Virus record (IMG/VR): IMGVR_UViG_3300001041_000036
Span: 1-39,530 of that record
DNA length: 39,530 nt
Direction: 5' to 3' (one strand)
Source: a virus
Shown in pieces: positions 1 to 8,008 of this stretch (position 1 is its first letter; every line of letters begins with the position of its first letter). The position numbers were made by a program, and so were the translations under genes. The notes under the pieces were generated by a model, which was not told the DNA's origin, made no database searches, and was given only the letters and a program-made list of their open reading frames with translations.

Positions 1-1
1 T

Positions 2-1564
2 ACAACGGCAATGAGAACTACTTTGGGACTTGGTGCACTTGCGACCAAAAATACAGTCGTTTCAACTGATATGTTCGATGGGATCGCAATGAGAAGGAAC
101 GAACTTAAGCGCAGACTTCCTAGGTGGAGTTCAACTGTTCTTGCAGTCGATTGTAATGGAGATTTTACCGACTTATCAAACGCACCAACAACTCTTACAA
201 CTACAGGTACCGTTGCATTTGTAGCTGATACTAACGGAATTGGTACTCAAGTCGCAGACTTTGCAGGTGCTAGTAATTCAGTAACCGAAACCGCAATAGA
301 CTTAAATGGTCATTCGTTTTCGTTAGCATGTTGGTACAAGAAAGCCGCCGTTGGTGATTTTGGGTATATTATAGGGCAAACAGGTGCGGGAGTCACTAAT
401 AACACAATGCTGTTTGGATATAATGGAGTGGCAGGAACTTTTAGTCTTGTATTTTGGGGGAATGACTTAAACTACACATCTGCACCGAACGACACGAATT
501 GGCATCATGCAGTTGGAACTTACGACACGTTGACTAATATCCAGGCTTTGTATATTGACGGTGTTTTAGTTGCAACGAGGACTTCCACATCAGACTTATT
601 ATCTAATAAAACTATATATATAGGTCGTTCGGAAAGTAATGGAGAATGGGGAGGACTTGTTCAACAAGCAGTTATTTGGGATAATACTGTCTTGACGTCT
701 TCTGAAATTTCTTCACTCTATTCAAAGGGTGATTTAACATCATTTGGACAGTTAGCGAATACAAGCAGTAGTGTAGAATCATTTTTGTTAAATACAGGTA
801 TTGCTAAATTATGGACTCCTAGCGACTTAATTCGTGCAATTGATATTGACTTTTCAAGTTCTCCACTTGGAACATTGACTACCATAACAAATACTGGCTC
901 ACTTGGTGGAAATGCAGCACAAGCAACAGGTTCAAGGCAACCAGTGATAATAACTGATTTAAATGGAGTTAAATGTTGCTCGTTTGATGGAATAGACGAT
1001 TTCCTAGAGAGTAGTATTGCATGGCCGCTTGGTACTCACTACGCATTATTTGCAGTTTATAGATACGTTGCAACTGGTCAAAATAAAATGATAATATCAG
1101 ACGTTCACACACCAGATGGTAATATTAGTTATTGTATGGGTTTTGACAATGCGACCGGAGAACATACTTCAACCGCAAATTCCATTGGTGGAGCGCACTT
1201 CAATGGTTCTTGGAGAGCTGGGGCATCTACCGGATACACAGCAGGTAATTTTGGATTCCACTTTGCGCAGTATGACGGTGTAAACATTGCAAATAAATCA
1301 AATGGTGGGACTACTGTAAATACAGCCCAAGTATCAGACCCGGCAGGTGCACAAACAACACTCACAAGAATATGCGCAGATTGGAATACAGCTACTGTTG
1401 ATTATTCAAATGTTCGCATATTTAGAATATTAGGATTTGTAGCAGGTGCTGGTCTTTCCGCCGATACTATAGAACGGCTAGAAGGTTGGGCAGCTTGGAC
1501 TCACGGACAGCAGGCACTACTTCCCACAACGCACACCTATAGGTACAAAAGACCCCTAGTTTAA
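2..1564 (+). CDS. Phage tail fibre / receptor-binding protein, C-terminal part (5' partial)
   Basis: The frame is open to the left edge and no ribosome binding site precedes the ATG at 11, so the gene probably starts upstream. The first residues (LGLGALATKNTV) match the short linker motif common in long tail fibre and collar proteins. Two concanavalin/LamG-like jelly-roll regions follow, at about residues 45-240 (WYKK, NWHHAVGTYD, LYIDGVLV) and 280-510 (FDGIDDFLES, ending ERLEGWAAW...LPTTHTY, a typical C-terminal signature of phage lectin-like domains). The protein is likely exposed at the tail tip and binds host surface glycans; that role is inferred. A stem-loop directly follows the stop, and the next gene is a paralogue of the second domain. 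Confidence 0.75.
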   Translation, partial: TTAMRTTLGLGALATKNTVVSTDMFDGIAMRRNELKRRLPRWSSTVLAVDCNGDFTDLSNAPTTLTTTGTVAFVADTNGIGTQVADFAGASNSVTETAIDLNGHSFSLACWYKKAAVGDFGYIIGQTGAGVTNNTMLFGYNGVAGTFSLVFWGNDLNYTSAPNDTNWHHAVGTYDTLTNIQALYIDGVLVATRTSTSDLLSNKTIYIGRSESNGEWGGLVQQAVIWDNTVLTSSEISSLYSKGDLTSFGQLANTSSSVESFLLNTGIAKLWTPSDLIRAIDIDFSSSPLGTLTTITNTGSLGGNAAQATGSRQPVIITDLNGVKCCSFDGIDDFLESSIAWPLGTHYALFAVYRYVATGQNKMIISDVHTPDGNISYCMGFDNATGEHTSTANSIGGAHFNGSWRAGASTGYTAGNFGFHFAQYDGVNIANKSNGGTTVNTAQVSDPAGAQTTLTRICADWNTATVDYSNVRIFRILGFVAGAGLSADTIERLEGWAAWTHGQQALLPTTHTYRYKRPLV

Positions 1565-1571
1565 TAATAAC

Positions 1572-1591
1572 GGCTGTCATTCGTGGCAGCC
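1572..1591 (+). terminator. Intergenic stem-loop after tail fibre gene
   Basis: GGCTGTCA pairs with TGGCAGCC (8 bp, one G-U) around a TTCG loop, 8 bases after the stop codon. The following bases (TATTTCCTT) are only moderately T-rich, so this may be a weak terminator or an RNA-stabilising hairpin. Confidence 0.55.
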
Positions 1592-1615
1592 TATTTCCTT
1601 AAGGTGGTGAAATAG

Positions 1616-2569
1616 GTGAGAAGCGGTTTCGCTGGAATATATTACCCTCAGACAGCAACTGAACAAACAAGCGTTCCTATAGGTAAAATGGCCTTACTAT
1701 CAGGCGAAACGGTAGTAAAAGTGAAACTAAGCGATGGAACATTTATCCCGTTAGGTGGCATAACCGACATTACTGACTTTGGTAGGGACTTAATTGACCT
1801 GCCGAATATAACAGAGCTAAAGATATTGTTAGGTACGGCTACAGCATGGCAACCAACGGCATTGACTAGGCGAGTAGATGTTGACTTTACTAATGTAAGC
1901 CTTGGAGCAATTGCAAGCATAACTAACACTGGTTCTGTCGGAGCAACATTTTATCAAGCAACAGAAGCCGACAAGCCTACAGGCATAGATTTCCTGACAT
2001 ATAGGGGAGCTTCATTTGATGGAACTAATCATATGACAAGTGAAAATGCATGGAACGTAACAGCAAACTATGCGTTCTTTATTGTGTTTTCTTATGATGC
2101 AGAACCACCAGAACAACAATACTTATATAGTGGTTTTTCTGTACTTACTAGCAAGGTTCCTCATACTGTCGGGTCTCGTAACACGTCAGGTAATCTAATA
2201 GGAGCAGCACACTTCGTTAACGATGTATGGCATTCAGGCAACGGAAGCTCGGCTAATTATGGCAGCATTGACTTTGTGTATTGTTCTTATGACGGTGCTA
2301 ATTTTCATACTAAATTCAATGGTAGAACAGATTCTTTGGTAGCGGATGCAACAGCTCCAGACGTTGGATACAATACACTTGGAGTTATTGGTGCATCTGA
2401 TGAGTATGACAAAAATCTTAAAGGTAAAATTTTTAGGGTTATAGGATTTTCTTCACATCAATCTGATGCTGATATAGCCAAAATGGAAGGATGGGCAGCG
2501 TGGGCATTCGATAGAGTTAGCGAATTGCCAACAGGACACACATACAAAACCATTAGGCCAATAATATAA
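1616..2569 (+). CDS. Lectin-like tail protein, paralogue of the upstream fibre
   Basis: 317 residues from a GTG preceded by AAGGTGGTGA. The N-terminal ~90 residues (IGKMALLSGETVVKVKLSDG) look like an attachment domain. Residues ~95-317 form a concanavalin/LamG-like region that parallels the second domain of the upstream gene (DVDF...ITNTGS, ASFDG, AHF, KMEGWAAW...LPTGHTY). Two adjacent genes sharing the binding domain suggest duplication and divergence of a receptor-binding module. Function is inferred from fold-type motifs; no catalytic motif is visible. Confidence 0.7.
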   Translation: MRSGFAGIYYPQTATEQTSVPIGKMALLSGETVVKVKLSDGTFIPLGGITDITDFGRDLIDLPNITELKILLGTATAWQPTALTRRVDVDFTNVSLGAIASITNTGSVGATFYQATEADKPTGIDFLTYRGASFDGTNHMTSENAWNVTANYAFFIVFSYDAEPPEQQYLYSGFSVLTSKVPHTVGSRNTSGNLIGAAHFVNDVWHSGNGSSANYGSIDFVYCSYDGANFHTKFNGRTDSLVADATAPDVGYNTLGVIGASDEYDKNLKGKIFRVIGFSSHQSDADIAKMEGWAAWAFDRVSELPTGHTYKTIRPII

Positions 2570-2602
2570 GGCGGCTTTAAATGAGTCGCCTACTTATTTT
2601 TA
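2570..2602 (+). terminator. Stem-loop with T-run after second tail gene
   Basis: GGCGGC pairs with GTCGCC (one G-U) around a 9-base loop, followed by TACTTATTTTT. It starts right after the stop of the lectin-like gene, in the same layout as the hairpin after the previous gene. Probably a partial terminator that lowers expression of the downstream lysis genes. Confidence 0.5.
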
Positions 2603-2616
2603 AAGGGAGTGATAAC

Positions 2617-2808
2617 TTGAAAGGCACTAAAAAATGCACAGAAAACGAAACTAAGCACAAAAAAGAACTATTAAGAATGTCTTCTGAAAATCGACGGCAT
2701 GGTTTAGCGACCGTTAAACTTGCCAAAGAAGAAGCAAAGGCCGCTAAACCGGGTAAGTCTACTAAACCAATGAAGCCCACGAAAACTATGAAGATGGGCA
2801 AATATTAG
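2617..2808 (+). CDS. Small lysine-rich basic protein
   Basis: 63 residues from TTG, chosen because AAAGGGAGTGATAAC sits just upstream; the in-frame ATG at 2581 lies inside the terminator-like hairpin and has no ribosome binding site. The protein is strongly basic, with a C-terminal stretch of K/P/T/M (KPGKSTKPMKPTKTMKMGK). No family recognised. It sits between the tail proteins and the holin-like gene. Confidence 0.5.
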   Translation: MKGTKKCTENETKHKKELLRMSSENRRHGLATVKLAKEEAKAAKPGKSTKPMKPTKTMKMGKY

Positions 2809-2817
2809 GAGGTATAC

Positions 2818-3000
2818 ATGTTAGAACGACTTAGAAGACCTGCACTGGCAATAGCTATTTTAGGTTCCGTGAAATTGGTGACTGACACGTTTGGGATATC
2901 AATATTAACCAACGAAAGCATTAACGCTATCGCCAATGGTGTTGCTGCAGTTGCTACTATTGTTGGGATTCTGATTAATCGAACAACTACAACGGAATAA
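2818..3000 (+). CDS. Holin-like small membrane protein
   Basis: 60 residues with ribosome binding site TTAGGAGG. A short basic N-terminus is followed by two hydrophobic segments (LAIAILGSVKLVTDTFGI and INAIANGVAAVATIVGILI) and a polar tail, the usual layout of a small two-span phage holin that lets endolysin reach the cell wall. Position at the end of the late tail operon fits. No endolysin gene is visible next to it, so the assignment rests on topology and position; a small membrane protein of other function is possible. Confidence 0.65.
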   Translation: MLERLRRPALAIAILGSVKLVTDTFGISILTNESINAIANGVAAVATIVGILINRTTTTE

Positions 3001-3015
3001 AATATTTTCCTTCCG

Positions 3016-3059
3016 AATAATCCCTTCTGTTCTTAATTGAATGGAGGGGATTATTTTTT
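3016..3059 (+). terminator. Rho-independent terminator of late operon
   Basis: AATAATCCCTTC pairs with GAGGGGATTATT (12 bp, one G-U) around a 16-base loop and runs into TTTT. It lies 15 bases after the holin-like gene and before a new promoter, so it marks the end of the late transcript. Confidence 0.9.
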
Positions 3060-3094
3060 ATGCCTAAATATAGGACATACGGGGTCTTTATTGC

Positions 3095-3123
3095 TTGTAT
3101 TCATACACAGTAAGTAGTATAAT
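3095..3123 (+). promoter_or_regulatory. Sigma-A-type promoter for the 3149-7364 block
   Basis: TTGTAT, 17-base spacer, perfect TATAAT, about 20 bases before the first gene of the next block. The -35 box is weak (three matches), which leaves room for regulation. Confidence 0.55.
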
Positions 3124-3148
3124 TAACGTATAGAAAAGAGGTGTTTTA

Positions 3149-3277
3149 GTGAAAAGGATTGACTTGACCATCACAGACACACAGCGTGAATGGTTGGAGA
3201 AACTAGCTGAAAAATTAGGAATAAGTAAATCTGAGATTGTAAGAAGAGTTTTAGATAAGGAGATGAAAAAGAAGTGA
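3149..3277 (+). CDS. Ribbon-helix-helix (Arc/CopG-type) regulator
   Basis: 42 residues from GTG, with AAAGAGGTG upstream. The pattern fits the RHH fold: a short beta strand (KRIDLTIT), helix A (DTQREWLEKLAEKLG) and helix B (SKSEIVRRVLDKEM). Such proteins bind operators as dimers through the strand. As the first gene after a promoter with a weak -35 box it may autoregulate this block. Two overlapping genes follow. Confidence 0.65.
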   Translation: MKRIDLTITDTQREWLEKLAEKLGISKSEIVRRVLDKEMKKK

Positions 3278-3390
3278 CATCTAAAGAAGTGATGGAGTTT
3301 ACTATGTTCGGTTCAGGTATTTTATATTACGCAGCGTTTTGTTTCTATCGTCAATGGATGCAAAATAAAGAGGAGATGAAAAGGAAATGA
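3274..3390 (+). CDS. Small membrane protein, unknown
   Basis: 38 residues, start GTG overlapping the previous stop (GTGA). One hydrophobic segment (MFGSGILYYAAFCFY) is followed by a basic tail. The stop overlaps the next start (ATGA), so it is translationally coupled on both sides. No family recognised. Confidence 0.5.
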   Translation: MTSKEVMEFTMFGSGILYYAAFCFYRQWMQNKEEMKRK

Positions 3391-4130
3391 GGACGATTGA
3401 TTATCCAACCAAAACTCAGGAAGAATATGACCAAAGCTGGCTTGAGCGCAGGAAATTAAGAACGGATAACAAAGCCCTTCACAGTTCTAAAGAGAGCGTT
3501 AAGGATGATGAATTATCCACAGAAATACTTAATTACTGGAACTCAAAAGGAATAATTGTTCATCGTAAATACTCAAAAAGAACGCCACTTATACTAAGAA
3601 AAATAATTAAGGATTACTCTAAGGAAGAGATATTAAAAGCAATTGATAATTATGTAACAGTTATCAACGATAATAAATATTTGTTTGATTACAAATGGAG
3701 CCTTGAAACATTTTTGCAAAAACCAAACGCTTTTCCTGATTTTGTAGATGGAGGAAGCAAGTGGTTAAGTTATCTGGCGTCTATAACCATAAAAGACAAA
3801 CCTAGAAAAGAGCAACCGACTTTAATTATTGGACCGAATGATAAGGTTATAATTGCCAGTAGCGACTTTCATTCTATTGAAGAATCATACTTAGCGATGA
3901 TTGACGCTTTTAACCGTATGCCATACGGTGAATACTTACAGACTTCTCATTGGTTACATTTTAAAGGAGAAGCATTGAAAGATGCAGGTTTTAAATGCCG
4001 AACGTGTTGCAGTAAAGAAACTGTCCTGAATGTACATCACAATAATTATAGTAATCGCGGTCGAGAGACATTTAATGACGTTGTTGTGTTATGCGAAGTA
4101 TGCCACGCCAAATTTCATAATAAAGAATAA
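3387..4130 (+). CDS. HNH nuclease with replisome-organizer-like N-terminal region
   Basis: 247 residues. Residues ~50-130 (ILNYWNSKGIIVHRK, YSLEETFL-type segment ending WSLETFLQKP) resemble the C-terminal helical domain found in Bacillota phage replisome-organizer/DnaD-like proteins. Residues ~180-247 are an HNH zinc-finger nuclease: CRTC, VHHNNY, then CEVCHAKFH. This is an unusual pairing. The protein may be a nuclease that uses a replication-protein DNA-binding domain for targeting, or a homing endonuclease that captured it. ATGA overlap with the upstream gene shows co-translation. Confidence 0.65.
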   Translation: MRTIDYPTKTQEEYDQSWLERRKLRTDNKALHSSKESVKDDELSTEILNYWNSKGIIVHRKYSKRTPLILRKIIKDYSKEEILKAIDNYVTVINDNKYLFDYKWSLETFLQKPNAFPDFVDGGSKWLSYLASITIKDKPRKEQPTLIIGPNDKVIIASSDFHSIEESYLAMIDAFNRMPYGEYLQTSHWLHFKGEALKDAGFKCRTCCSKETVLNVHHNNYSNRGRETFNDVVVLCEVCHAKFHNKE

Positions 4131-4217
4131 TATTAATCATTTTGCTACAGAAGGGATTATGGCTAACCTGGTATTTGAGGCAGGATTACGTTAGGAATAA
4201 GCGAAGGAGATGTATAG

Positions 4218-4508
4218 ATGAGAGTCTACAGAATGTGCAATATGGACCACGGCTACGGTCCGATAACAACAAATGAAGATGATTGCATAGTGGAAATCGA
4301 AGAGGATTTAAACGAAAACGGAGAAAACGAGGAACAGGATTACATTAAGTCCAACTTACCCAAAATTAAGAAATCCCTAAAATCATTACCCATAGTAGGA
4401 GATATTAACGATGCTATTGCGATTGTTGTTTTCGGACCATATATGATTCAGGCTGAGGAAATGACGCAAGAGGAATATGATAGTTTTCCTGAGTTTGATG
4501 GGTATTAA
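4218..4508 (+). CDS. Hypothetical acidic protein
   Basis: 96 residues with ribosome binding site GAAGGAG. Strongly acidic in the first half (EIEEDLNENGENEEQD). No motif or family recognised. It lies in a cluster of small phage genes of unknown role. Confidence 0.55.
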   Translation: MRVYRMCNMDHGYGPITTNEDDCIVEIEEDLNENGENEEQDYIKSNLPKIKKSLKSLPIVGDINDAIAIVVFGPYMIQAEEMTQEEYDSFPEFDGY

Positions 4509-4542
4509 TTATTAAAGAAATAAAGAGAAGGAGGAAGTAAGC

Positions 4543-4962
4543 ATGGGAATAACAATAAGTTCAAAAAGGCATAGTTGCGACATGGGGTATGGTGGTTTCA
4601 ATAGGTTCAGGAACGTGGTAGCTGAAAAGGTTAGTAAGAAATTTAGTGAACATTATGTAAGAATGGATATACCAGAGGTTATGTTTTTAAGCGGAAGCAA
4701 TAGGCAGGATTTCTTTAAAAAGTATAACGCAACCACAGAGGAACTTATAGAGCAAAAAGAAGTAACGGAAGAAGTTGCTAATTTCTTATACCAAACGGAT
4801 TGTGGCGGAAAGATAGACAGAAAGCAAGCCAAGGAAATTTATTCACTGATTAAAGAGTACGACGATAATATTAGCTTTGGTTATTCGGGCAGAAAAGATT
4901 GTGCCAAAATGTCAGACTTGAAGAATGTTTTTTCCGACGGCACAAAGGTTGAATGGAGTTAA
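4543..4962 (+). CDS. Conserved-type phage protein, unknown
   Basis: 139 residues, strong AAGGAGGAAG site. It begins MGITISSKRHSCDMGYGGF and ends with GYSGRKDCAKMSDLKNVFSDG; this pattern resembles a protein seen in several Bacillota phages (from memory, no name known). Mixed alpha/beta, no membrane segment, no catalytic motif seen. Confidence 0.6.
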   Translation: MGITISSKRHSCDMGYGGFNRFRNVVAEKVSKKFSEHYVRMDIPEVMFLSGSNRQDFFKKYNATTEELIEQKEVTEEVANFLYQTDCGGKIDRKQAKEIYSLIKEYDDNISFGYSGRKDCAKMSDLKNVFSDGTKVEWS

Positions 4963-5011
4963 ATTGAAGTGTTAGGACATTTGATAAATAAGTGAAGGAT
5001 GAAGAAGTAGG

Positions 5012-5458
5012 ATGAGGGAAATTAAGTTTCGCGGCAAAAGGGTTGATGGTGGGGAATGGGTTGTAGGCTTTATTGAACTTCACTTGATTGACGGTGATTT
5101 GACCAAAATAAAGCAGGACGCATTCATTACTTACGATTACATGGATAAAATAGGAAAAGTTTATCGAGATAGGTTTGATGTCATCCCTGAAACAGTCGGG
5201 CAGTTCACAGGATTTTTCGACGATAATGGCAAGGAAATTTATGAGGATGATATCTTGACTCAGAAAGGTTATTGGCCATTAAGAATAGAGTTTCAAAAAG
5301 GTATTATGTGGGTCCGTGACTTAGAAAGAGTTCGCTATAACAACTTAATATTAAATACACCAATTGCGCTGTTTGACTTTAGCGGATACAAGATTATTGG
5401 AAATATTCATGACGACACTGAATTATTGGTGATTTGGAAGGAGAAAATAACCGAATGA
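5012..5458 (+). CDS. YopX family protein
   Basis: 148 residues. The opening REIKFRGKR, the central VGQFTGFFDDNGKEIYEDDIL and the closing IIGNIHDDTELL are the hallmark segments of the YopX family (PF09643), a beta-rich phage protein family of unknown function. The ATGA overlap couples it to the next gene. A second YopX protein lies at 27916-28365. Confidence 0.85.
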   Translation: MREIKFRGKRVDGGEWVVGFIELHLIDGDLTKIKQDAFITYDYMDKIGKVYRDRFDVIPETVGQFTGFFDDNGKEIYEDDILTQKGYWPLRIEFQKGIMWVRDLERVRYNNLILNTPIALFDFSGYKIIGNIHDDTELLVIWKEKITE

Positions 5459-5742
5459 AAGAAAATAAGGAAGCGATTAACTTAAACACTCCCGACTATC
5501 TAAAGGGATTGCATGACGGTTATATAAAAAATCGTACAGATTACTTCGAGCAATACGGAAATTTAGTAGCGGAACTAGATAGCCAAGTTCCAAGACAGTA
5601 TATTATTAAGACGGAAACAAAAAGCGAAATGTACAGAGCGTTGAAAGCGTGTGAATATTATTTATGTAGAATGTCATTTGTTGACGAGGAATTATTAGAG
5701 ATGGTTCGAAATGCGTTAAGGGAGGCGGATGGCAAAATATGA
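5455..5742 (+). CDS. Hypothetical protein
   Basis: 95 residues starting at the ATG that overlaps the YopX stop codon, with GGAAGGAG upstream. Rich in charged residues and predicted helical; no family recognised. The stop overlaps the next start. Confidence 0.6.
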   Translation: MKENKEAINLNTPDYLKGLHDGYIKNRTDYFEQYGNLVAELDSQVPRQYIIKTETKSEMYRALKACEYYLCRMSFVDEELLEMVRNALREADGKI

Positions 5743-6110
5743 ACTGTCAATCCTGCAACGAACCAACTAAATACATCCTTGGACTATGGGATGGATCAAA
5801 CGGAACTCATGGCGCAATATTCGACTGCCATAATCTAAGTTGTGAAATAAACAAGAATAGGTTAAAGGAAGCTGATCGTTCCGAGGAAAATAGAAATAAG
5901 GTCATTGATGAAAATGCGAAGAACGGTATATTCATGGAGTTAATCAAAAGCAGGAGGAAGTCGCTGCTTATCACCATTACGAAGATGTCTCGATTACTTG
6001 GCATATCCCCTGCAACATATAGCGATTATGAGATGTGCCGGGTTGCGCTGCCTGTGGAGATGGTTGAGAGGATTGAGGATGTTTTTAGAAAGGAGATGGG
6101 AAAATGTTGA
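5739..6110 (+). CDS. Zinc-finger plus helix-turn-helix protein
   Basis: 123 residues. The N-terminus has CQSC near residue 3 and further cysteines (DCHNLSC), suggesting metal binding. Residues ~65-120 look like an XRE-type HTH (MSRLLGISPATYSDYE, LPVEMVERIEDVF). Probably a DNA-binding regulator. Overlaps both neighbours by a few bases in the same operon. Confidence 0.6.
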   Translation: MNCQSCNEPTKYILGLWDGSNGTHGAIFDCHNLSCEINKNRLKEADRSEENRNKVIDENAKNGIFMELIKSRRKSLLITITKMSRLLGISPATYSDYEMCRVALPVEMVERIEDVFRKEMGKC

Positions 6111-6232
6111 ACGATTATGACCTGTATGCGATATTTTGGATAGGATTATTTTCTTGTATAGCAATAAGTAATATCGCGTCAAATCTACAACCAAGAATCA
6201 TAATAAAAAAGGATGATATTAATAATGACTAA
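6104..6232 (+). CDS. Small membrane protein, unknown
   Basis: 42 residues, good AAAGGAGATGG site. One transmembrane segment (YAIFWIGLFSCIAISNIA) then a basic tail. It overlaps the previous and following genes. No family recognised. Confidence 0.5.
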   Translation: MLNDYDLYAIFWIGLFSCIAISNIASNLQPRIIIKKDDINND

Positions 6233-6512
6233 ATACCAGCACTACAAGGGTGGCATGTACACTCTCCTTCACATAGCAACTCATTCCGAAACAGGAGAAC
6301 AACTCGTAGTGTATCAGAACACAGAGGGTAAGGTGTGGATTAGGCCGCATGATATGTTTTTCGAGGATGTTGTTGTGGATGGTGATAGAGTGCCGAGGTT
6401 TAGGGAGATAAAGGAGTACACGAAGGATAGAGAGGATGGAGATTGGTCGCTTGATTGGGAAGATGCTATTTCTGAATCAAGGAAGATGTTGCCTGTCAAA
6501 GAAATATTGTAG
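6225..6512 (+). CDS. DUF1653 family protein
   Basis: 95 residues. KYQHYKGGMYTLLHIATHSET, split by a conserved LVVYQN and WIRPHDMFFEDV, is the DUF1653 pattern: a small beta-barrel-like domain of unknown function common in phages and bacteria. The start at 6225 was preferred over an ATG 12 bases upstream because family members begin just before the KYxHYKGG motif and the ribosome binding site spacing is better. Confidence 0.8.
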   Translation: MTKYQHYKGGMYTLLHIATHSETGEQLVVYQNTEGKVWIRPHDMFFEDVVVDGDRVPRFREIKEYTKDREDGDWSLDWEDAISESRKMLPVKEIL

Positions 6513-6523
6513 GGGGATGAAGT

Positions 6524-6676
6524 ATGATAGGTAGTGATTGGGTTCCTGATTGGGAAGATTGCGAGGGTGCAAAGGAAAAGATTGGCTTAATAATATTTTA
6601 TATTGTCATAATTGGAGCGATTCTTGTTCAACCATTTTACCAAGTATATCTAAGGATCAGAAGGAGAAAGTATTAA
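6524..6676 (+). CDS. Small membrane protein, unknown
   Basis: 50 residues, site AGGGGGATGA. Acidic N-terminus, one transmembrane segment (IGLIIFYIVIIGAILV) and a basic tail (YLRIRRRKY), so probably N-out, C-in. TAATG overlap with the next gene. Function unknown. Confidence 0.5.
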   Translation: MIGSDWVPDWEDCEGAKEKIGLIIFYIVIIGAILVQPFYQVYLRIRRRKY

Positions 6677-7002
6677 TGAGTGAACGAAATGACAGTATAG
6701 AAAGAATTATAGAACTAGAAAACGCGCTAGAAAACTTGCTGAGGCAATGCCGACAAACAAGCGATTCGATGGGACACAAGGGAACACGCAGAATATTTGC
6801 CAGTGATTATTTTATGATGGTGTGGGAAGAGGCTAGGGAAGTGCTTGGTATTAATCTCGAATTAAAAGAAAGCATTGCGGTTGCAGATAAGTTGCAAAAT
6901 GATTTAACTAGATTAGGCATAAAGTCGGTCATAGATATGGCAAGCGGAGAACTTGTTATAAATATTGCGGATAACTTAGATTTTGGAAAATCAATATTGT
7001 AG
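6676..7002 (+). CDS. Hypothetical helical protein
   Basis: 108 residues from the ATG in TAATG, with AGAAGGAG upstream. N-terminal helix (SIERIIELENALENLLRQC) looks coiled-coil-like. No family recognised. A longer reading in this frame starting near 6550 overlaps the membrane-protein gene and lacks a ribosome binding site, so it was not used. Confidence 0.55.
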   Translation: MSERNDSIERIIELENALENLLRQCRQTSDSMGHKGTRRIFASDYFMMVWEEAREVLGINLELKESIAVADKLQNDLTRLGIKSVIDMASGELVINIADNLDFGKSIL

Positions 7003-7016
7003 GAGGATGAAGAGGG

Positions 7017-7364
7017 ATGAGCTTAGAAGATATCCTAAAAGCACAAAAATATATAACCAATATCCGTGATGAAAATGTTATCGTGTTAGATCATTTCAAA
7101 AAGGAGATTGAAACGAATAAGGATAGCAAATCATTTTACAACACATTGGTTTACGACAACAGGATAAAGAACTGCAATACGATTTTGGAAGCACTCGGAA
7201 AACAAGTACCTATGAAACCAATTATAGAAAAGTGGAATCCTGCGCGATGTCCTTCCTGTGGAGAATCATTAAGTGAGAGTGCAGGAGATGGGTATTATCG
7301 ACATAATTACTGCCTAAATATTTGCGATTGTGGTCAAAGGTTAAAATGGGAATATACAAAATAG
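7017..7364 (+). CDS. Zinc-ribbon phage protein
   Basis: 115 residues: a helical first half and a C-terminal zinc ribbon (ARCPSCGESLSE, GDGYY, CLNICDCGQRLKW). This layout, with the PxKPIxxxWxPxxCPxCG lead-in, is common in Bacillota phages; function unknown. Last gene of the rightward block; a strong terminator follows. Confidence 0.7.
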   Translation: MSLEDILKAQKYITNIRDENVIVLDHFKKEIETNKDSKSFYNTLVYDNRIKNCNTILEALGKQVPMKPIIEKWNPARCPSCGESLSESAGDGYYRHNYCLNICDCGQRLKWEYTK

Positions 7365-7371
7365 CACAAAC

Positions 7372-7399
7372 AAATACCCTCCAACTAGGAGGGTATTTT
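7372..7399 (+). terminator. Rho-independent terminator
   Basis: AAATACCCTCC and GGAGGGTATTT form an 11-bp perfect stem with loop AACTA, followed by CTATTTC. It separates the rightward block from the leftward lysogeny block and may work for both strands. Confidence 0.85.
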
Positions 7400-7409
7400 C
7401 TATTTCAAG

Positions 7410-7505
7410 TTAGTCAACTTTCAAAAGCCTACAAAGCAACTTCCCAACCCGAACGGCAACGGCATAGATCGCCAATGCCTCCACTATAATAAATACACTC
7501 GCCAT
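7410..7505 (-). CDS. Very small hydrophobic protein
   Basis: 31 residues, ATG preceded by a very good GGAGGG site (spacing 6). Hydrophobic N-terminal helix (SVFIIVEALAIYAVAV) and a basic C-terminus. Similar small membrane peptides can be toxins or regulatory peptides, but no family is recognised. Confidence 0.4.
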   Translation of the reverse strand: MASVFIIVEALAIYAVAVRVGKLLCRLLKVD

Positions 7506-7517
7506 AATTATCCCTCC

Positions 7518-7913
7518 TTAAACATATTCCCCACCCATTCGACCATTCGTCGCTTTAGACATGTACACGGTACCGCATTCCAAACAAGTTAAGCTGATTA
7601 TGTCGTAGTCCTTGCCGTGGTTCTCCTTCTCGGTGCGTAAGTATCGAGCCTCCTTTGTCCCAGATCCGCATCCTGGGCACTTGTTGGTCACTCTTGCCCC
7701 TTCGATCGAGATAATGGGTAGATCCTTATAGTACTGAATAATTCTGACTGAATAATCGAAGATAGGCATCCTATGAATATTGGGATACTTATTGATAATT
7801 TGGGCTATCCAGCGCATTAAATTGTTCCGACTACATTTACCATGGGCGTATAGATTGATGAGCTTGTGGACGTGTTCACGGTCCTCTAAGGTGGGAAATT
7901 TTATTGCTAGCAT
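7518..7913 (-). CDS. Zinc-ribbon protein, unknown
   Basis: 131 residues from the ATG preceded by GGGGAG (spacing 7); the frame extends upstream but without a site. C-terminal four-cysteine zinc ribbon: CPGCG at about residue 80 and CLECG about 30 residues later. First ~75 residues are helical. It is read in the same direction as the XRE regulator and may be co-transcribed with it. Confidence 0.55.
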   Translation of the reverse strand: MLAIKFPTLEDREHVHKLINLYAHGKCSRNNLMRWIAQIINKYPNIHRMPIFDYSVRIIQYYKDLPIISIEGARVTNKCPGCGSGTKEARYLRTEKENHGKDYDIISLTCLECGTVYMSKATNGRMGGEYV

Positions 7914-8008
7914 GTGTTCACTCCCCTTTTTTGTCTGATGATAAGGTATATGACCATTTGGGTATAATATGACTAATCGGTCATTAATTGAGTAAAAAAA
8001 TATAGCCC

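Noticed and set aside
4131-4217. Possible 11-codon peptide between two genes
   Set aside because: Too short and without a ribosome binding site; nothing else seen in this gap.
6550-6675. N-terminal extension of the protein starting at 6676
   Set aside because: Overlaps a membrane-protein gene in another frame and has no ribosome binding site; the ATG in TAATG is better supported.
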